Shown here in pieces: positions 60,133 to 64,000 of a DNA stretch of 64,000 nt. The translations under genes were made by a program, and so were the position numbers. The stretch comes from Stachybotrys elegans. Taxonomy: Eukaryota > Ascomycota > Sordariomycetes > Hypocreales > Stachybotryaceae. The DNA lies in the NCBI GenBank assembly GCA_020746835.1, contig JAGPNK010000002.1:372001-436000 (forward strand), read 5' to 3'. Under the pieces are notes generated by a model that made no database searches, had not been told where the DNA came from, and saw only the letters and a list, made by a program, of their open reading frames with translations. Within the stretch, counting starts at the first letter, position 1; each line of letters begins with the position of its first letter.

Positions 60133-63026
60133 ATGGCCAATGTCGAGCTATCATCGAAGACGGTGCTAACGGATTTCGACTTTGATTCTTTTTTGTCAGA
60201 TAGTTTGCCTCAACCGCAGGAACCCCCCATCCACTCCACCATTTCTCGAGACCGTTCCAAAGGAGTGGCTGCCCGGGCAGAAGACAATCTCCAATCGCTG
60301 GCGAAACGCTACGGACGGACGAACCCGAGAGCAGATATTTCCAGACCAAAACCTTCACTGCCACTCTTGTATACAATATCAGGAGGCGCGAAACATATCC
60401 GCTACCATTCGGATGACGATAAGTCACTACAAGCACGAGATTACCCTACCCAACTGGCTTTGGAGCAGGAACTGAATCAGCCACGGGAGATTTGGTCAAC
60501 GGAAAGAAGCAATGATATCCTGGATAAACTGTCCGATCTTGAGGAGCACGAGCCGGCTTTGGATATGGGGGACTTGGAGGAGGCCCCAAGACACTTCGCT
60601 TTTTCTGCAGAGCCGCAGGCACGTGCTTTGAGAAGAAAACGAAGCCAAAGCAGCAGGTCAATTGTGGCTCCGGGGTCAACCAAAAGGCGGCGCGCAGAAG
60701 ATGGGAAACCACGTTCCATGCCGCGGACCGTGCCAAAAAGGGCCATAATCGATCCTCCGTCCAGTCTCAAGCACTATCAGATTATATATGCCATCAAATG
60801 TTATGAAAAAATCCCCTGGGAGAAGGCCATCATGAAGCCATGTTATTCGATGATGAGCCCGCCCGCAAAGGCTCGTCTTGGTCTCATTTGGAAGGTTTGC
60901 ATCCCCACTCATCTGTTTCTGAGAGGTTGGATGCCATTGCCTTTACTGTCTTCCGAGCATACCACTGCACGGATATGAGCCGGCACCAGCAGCGGCTCTA
61001 CTCATCAGGCCCTCGAGTCACCGAGTTAATCCACATTCAATCACCCGTCTTGCGGTCTGCTTTGCAGGCCGTAGCGACCTATATCCCAGGCGACGACTTC
61101 AGCCAAACATGGAACCTTACGACCCCTCATGTTTTCATTTCCCATCATCGTGACGCCTTGCTCAATCGTGCTAGGCAGGAGGGAGAAAGTTGTATGGAAG
61201 ACTTGAAGCATCTATTCGAATATGTGTATACCAAATGGGCGGACCCCATCTTGACTCTCGAGAGGCTTACAAAGGCCGGCAATATTGATGCCAAACGGCT
61301 ACCCTGGCTCTACAAGCCCAATGAGATGATAATATCTATCGTTAAAGGGGTACCAACGGCCTACGTGTTGAAATCGGACCCTAGCTGGAATGAAGAGTTG
61401 ACGGGCATTACTCTCGAGTGTTGGGCTTGGGACTATAATGGCTTCCTCTTGCAGCGAAAGGGTCATGAACTTTTCGTCGCTACCCCATCAAATTCAGATC
61501 CAACACCCATAAGAAATCTCTCAGCATACCCCTTGCGTTTTGCCACGAAAGAGGTGAAGGATAGCGTCCTCGCAAGAGGCCGCAAATACTGGGGACTTCG
61601 TTATCAGCATCACGTGTCCTACTTGGGGTGGGATGCCAAAGGCGAGGAATTCTATGTGAGACGTCTTTGGTCTGTGTACTGGGAGATTTATTGACCATTA
61701 CTCAGGCGACAGAAACCAGATGCATGCTCGATTATCGAACCTACAAAAAATTCCACCCAAATTCTGAGGATTTGAGTTTCAGATACCAACCGAACCTATT
61801 TGACCACTGGCGTGTGTCCATACCTCACGACTCGGAGCTAAGCGAGGAGAATCTTATGTTATTGCCACAGACAATACATGGATTCGTCCTCAAGCAAAAG
61901 GATTGGAGTAAGTATAAACCATACCCTTAAGCGGATGCCGTTCGCTAAGCCCTCCTAGCCCTTCTCCTAGTCGACAATGTAGAACCCGTCAAATGGAACA
62001 AAGATGCCTTCGACCGCCTGGTAGTTCGTCCATCCACAAAAGAAATGATCAAAGCCTTGGTCATGGTACGGATCATGGAACGAGAAGGGGAGCGAGTCAT
62101 GGATCTCAGCCGTAAGCGGGACGACCTTATTGCGGGAAAAGGCAACGGCCTCATCATGTTGCTGCACGGAGGGCCAGGGACTGGCAAGACATTGACAGCT
62201 GGTGAGTACATGATTTTTGCTTGCGCCCCTCAGTTAAGCTAACTAGAGTATAGAAAGGTATGAATTCTTGCCGATGCAGATTTGCCGCATAGGATTGATC
62301 GGTGAACAGTGTGGCTGAGATAGCTGAAATGCCTCTCTATCGTGTGACTTGTGGTGAAGTAGGGACAACTGCAGAAGCGGTAGAGAAGTACCTCGAGAGT
62401 ATCCTTCACCTAGGCAAAGTATGGAATTGCGGTAGGAACTATTCATCAACGAGTGTCTACTCTCAGCTCACAGCATTCAGTGTTGCTCCTAGACGAGGCC
62501 GATGTGTTTCTTGAGGAGAGAAGCATGTCTGATCTTGAGCGCAATAGCCTTGTTTCTGGTATGTTGGCTTAGTGTCTGGATAGAGTCGTTCTGACCCAAC
62601 TTAGTGTTCCTGCGAATCCTAGAGTACTACGACGGCATCTTGATCTTGACAACGAATCGAGTGGGCACATTCGATGAAGCCTTTCAATCGCGTATCCAAG
62701 TCGCTATTCACTATCCTACCCTCGACTACTTATCCAGGAAGCGCATATGGGAGAATTTCTTCCACTTGCTGTACGACGACGAGCAGGACGCCGACGTGGA
62801 CGAGTTGAGGCGGCACACTGAGCAGCTGGCGGAGCATCAGATGAATGGGCGGCAGATCCGGAACATTTTGACCACGGCGCGGCAATTGGCGCTCTACAAG
62901 CAGGAGACTCTGACTTGGAAACATGTCGACCAGGCCATGACTACGGCGAAGGACTTCAGTCGATATCTGCAGAATGTGCATGGGCATAGCGATGAACAAT
63001 GGGCCCGTGAAGAGAAGCTTCGGTAG
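60133..63026 (+). CDS. AAA+ ATPase with DUF7025-like domain; apparent one-base frameshift
   Basis: Exons 60133-61655, 61706-61907, 61959-62201, 62254-62257, 62310-62431, 62481-62558 and 62605-63026, about 860 codons. The N-terminal 220 residues are disordered with nuclear-localisation-like clusters (RRKR, KRRRAED). A central domain (ERLDAIAFTVFRAYHC, LRSALQAVATYIPGDDF, VFISHHRDALL) precedes the ATPase. ATPase motifs are Walker A HGGPGTGKT, TLTAESVAE, Walker B LLLDEADVFLEER, sensor 1 LILTTNR and FDEAFQSRI. Within exon 1 the frame changes at the A6 run 60806-60811: one extra A would give KCYEKNPLGEGHH and continue into MLFDDEPARK. So the gene is either broken or carries a homopolymer sequencing error. 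The 4-nt exon 62254-62257 is required to form TAESVAE. The substrate is unknown. Confidence 0.82.
62254..62257 (+). other. 4-nt micro-exon (AAAG) of the AAA ATPase
   Basis: Flanked by introns 62202-62253 and 62258-62309, each 52 nt with GT-AG ends. With it the protein reads GKTLTAESVAEIAEMP, the conserved sequence after Walker A; without it the frame hits a stop within a few codons. Confidence 0.75.
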
Positions 63027-64000
63027 GGGGTCCTCGGATTGGTGTCCAGCAGCCAGCATTTCATGGCAAGGTTTCATGAGATGGAAACAGAAACATTATT
63101 GGATCGGGCAGTTAACGAAGGGGTTGCATATTCTCCCACTTTAAAAATAATAACAATCCTGATATTCTGTGGCTTATCGTGCCTCTATGCAGCCCCTGCA
63201 TCATATCGAATCCGGTTTCTGCAGAGTGATGCATATGAGTTGGGGGCCACGCTCAGCTGAATGGATAATTGGAGTCCAAGGGGCAAGAGATCAGCACGAC
63301 GCCCGCCAGGGAAAAGTCCGCGCCTAGCACCCTCTACCTTTGGTAAGAAATGTTACTTGTCTAGCATACCTCGAATATTTTATGTCGCATAACATGTCAT
63401 TGCTATGATCTGCCTTGTACGTGTGTATTTGTGACTTAGAGCTACTCCTTGAGCCTGAGAAACTGAGCTTTCTTTTCTACTGAAGGATGGTATTCTCGCC
63501 CTGTGAGTATCTACTGCGCCCTGCTTGTCTCGGCCCCCATAGCTAAATGTGGAATCCAGCTGCAGAGACGCCTTGGGGCGCAGCCCAAACAAGCATCTTG
63601 GCCGGCTCCAGGGGGCATCTTCCCAATATGATTAGATTAGCCCCGGGCGCGGATCACAAGGAAGCATTCCCCGTCAAGAACGATCTCCAGACTGCTCGGA
63701 GCCGAGTCCCTTGTCCATCACGCAGTTCTCTCTCTGTTACTTTGCCCGCTTCCTCCCCAAAACGCTTTGTTTGACACCCTCCCACCGACACGCCAAAGTG
63801 CGTCGATCTTGGTTCATCCTTTGTATTTTCGTGGTCGTGCAAGTATGAGTAGGAATCGTACTGCAGACACACGGCTGGTGGTATGCATAATACGAATCTG
63901 ACCTACTAATGGTGCCTCATGGTTTACTAATAGATGTTCGGTCTAGTACGATGCTTCTCCCCAAGTGAAGCCAGACGACACACCACCTGAAGTTTATAAT
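63027..64000. other. Gene-free right edge
   Basis: 974 bp after the AAA ATPase stop with only short motif-free frames. A gene may begin beyond the window. Confidence 0.45.

Noticed and set aside
60800..60837. A 38-nt intron to repair the AAA ATPase frame
   Set aside because: Too short and with a weak GTTATG donor; it would delete residues that read as normal coding. A missing A in the A6 run explains the shift better.

Overview
The window is nuclear DNA of a filamentous ascomycete, most likely a Sordariomycete and possibly Hypocreales (lineage inferred, not proven). The evidence is short 45-100 nt GT-AG introns in most genes, branch-point-like CTAAY/CTRAY motifs near the acceptors, Zn2Cys6 regulators, a fungal PDR-type ABC transporter, secreted fungal CAZymes, an NADP mannitol dehydrogenase, and a transposon copy carrying the signature of repeat-induced point mutation (RIP). 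I resolved 21 protein-coding genes with exon boundaries chosen so that reading frame and family motifs both continue, plus one 5'-truncated gene at the left edge.

Layout, left to right. 0-14.8 kb: the end of an L-asparaginase II; a PMC1-type vacuolar Ca2+-ATPase; an alcohol-acetyltransferase-like enzyme; an SPX-ankyrin-GDPD protein of the NUC-2/GDE1 type; a Zn2Cys6 regulator divergent from a short-chain dehydrogenase. 14.9-23.4 kb: a xylan-degrading block of GH115 glucuronidase, GH43 arabinofuranosidase-like enzyme and GH10 xylanase, the last two sharing one divergent promoter. Acting outside the cell, these would remove the glucuronosyl and arabinosyl side chains and cut the xylan backbone. 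23.9-30 kb: a PDR ABC transporter divergent from a very short Zn2Cys6 protein. 32.3-35.8 kb: an HXXXD acyltransferase next to a small membrane protein that looks like a Pyr4-family meroterpenoid terpene cyclase.

36.96-40.98 kb is a complete but dead Mutator-like (MULE) transposon of 4,022 bp, with a perfect 9-bp target-site duplication, about 101-bp terminal inverted repeats built from perfect palindromes, and a transposase frame interrupted almost only by TAG codons. 42.1-49.8 kb: a second SDR, a secreted M28 carboxypeptidase, an ornithine/lysine-monooxygenase-like flavoprotein and an AA9 LPMO. 51.9-56.3 kb: an acyl-protein thioesterase, a truncated O-methyltransferase and mannitol dehydrogenase. 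58.1-63.0 kb: a divergent pair of a DUF7708-like protein and a large AAA ATPase; the latter has a 4-nt micro-exon and an apparent one-base frameshift.

The strongest candidates for something new are the MULE with its palindrome-array termini, the isolated terpene-cyclase/acyltransferase pair, the DUF7708/AAA divergent pair with its micro-exon, and the compact xylan-degradation block.
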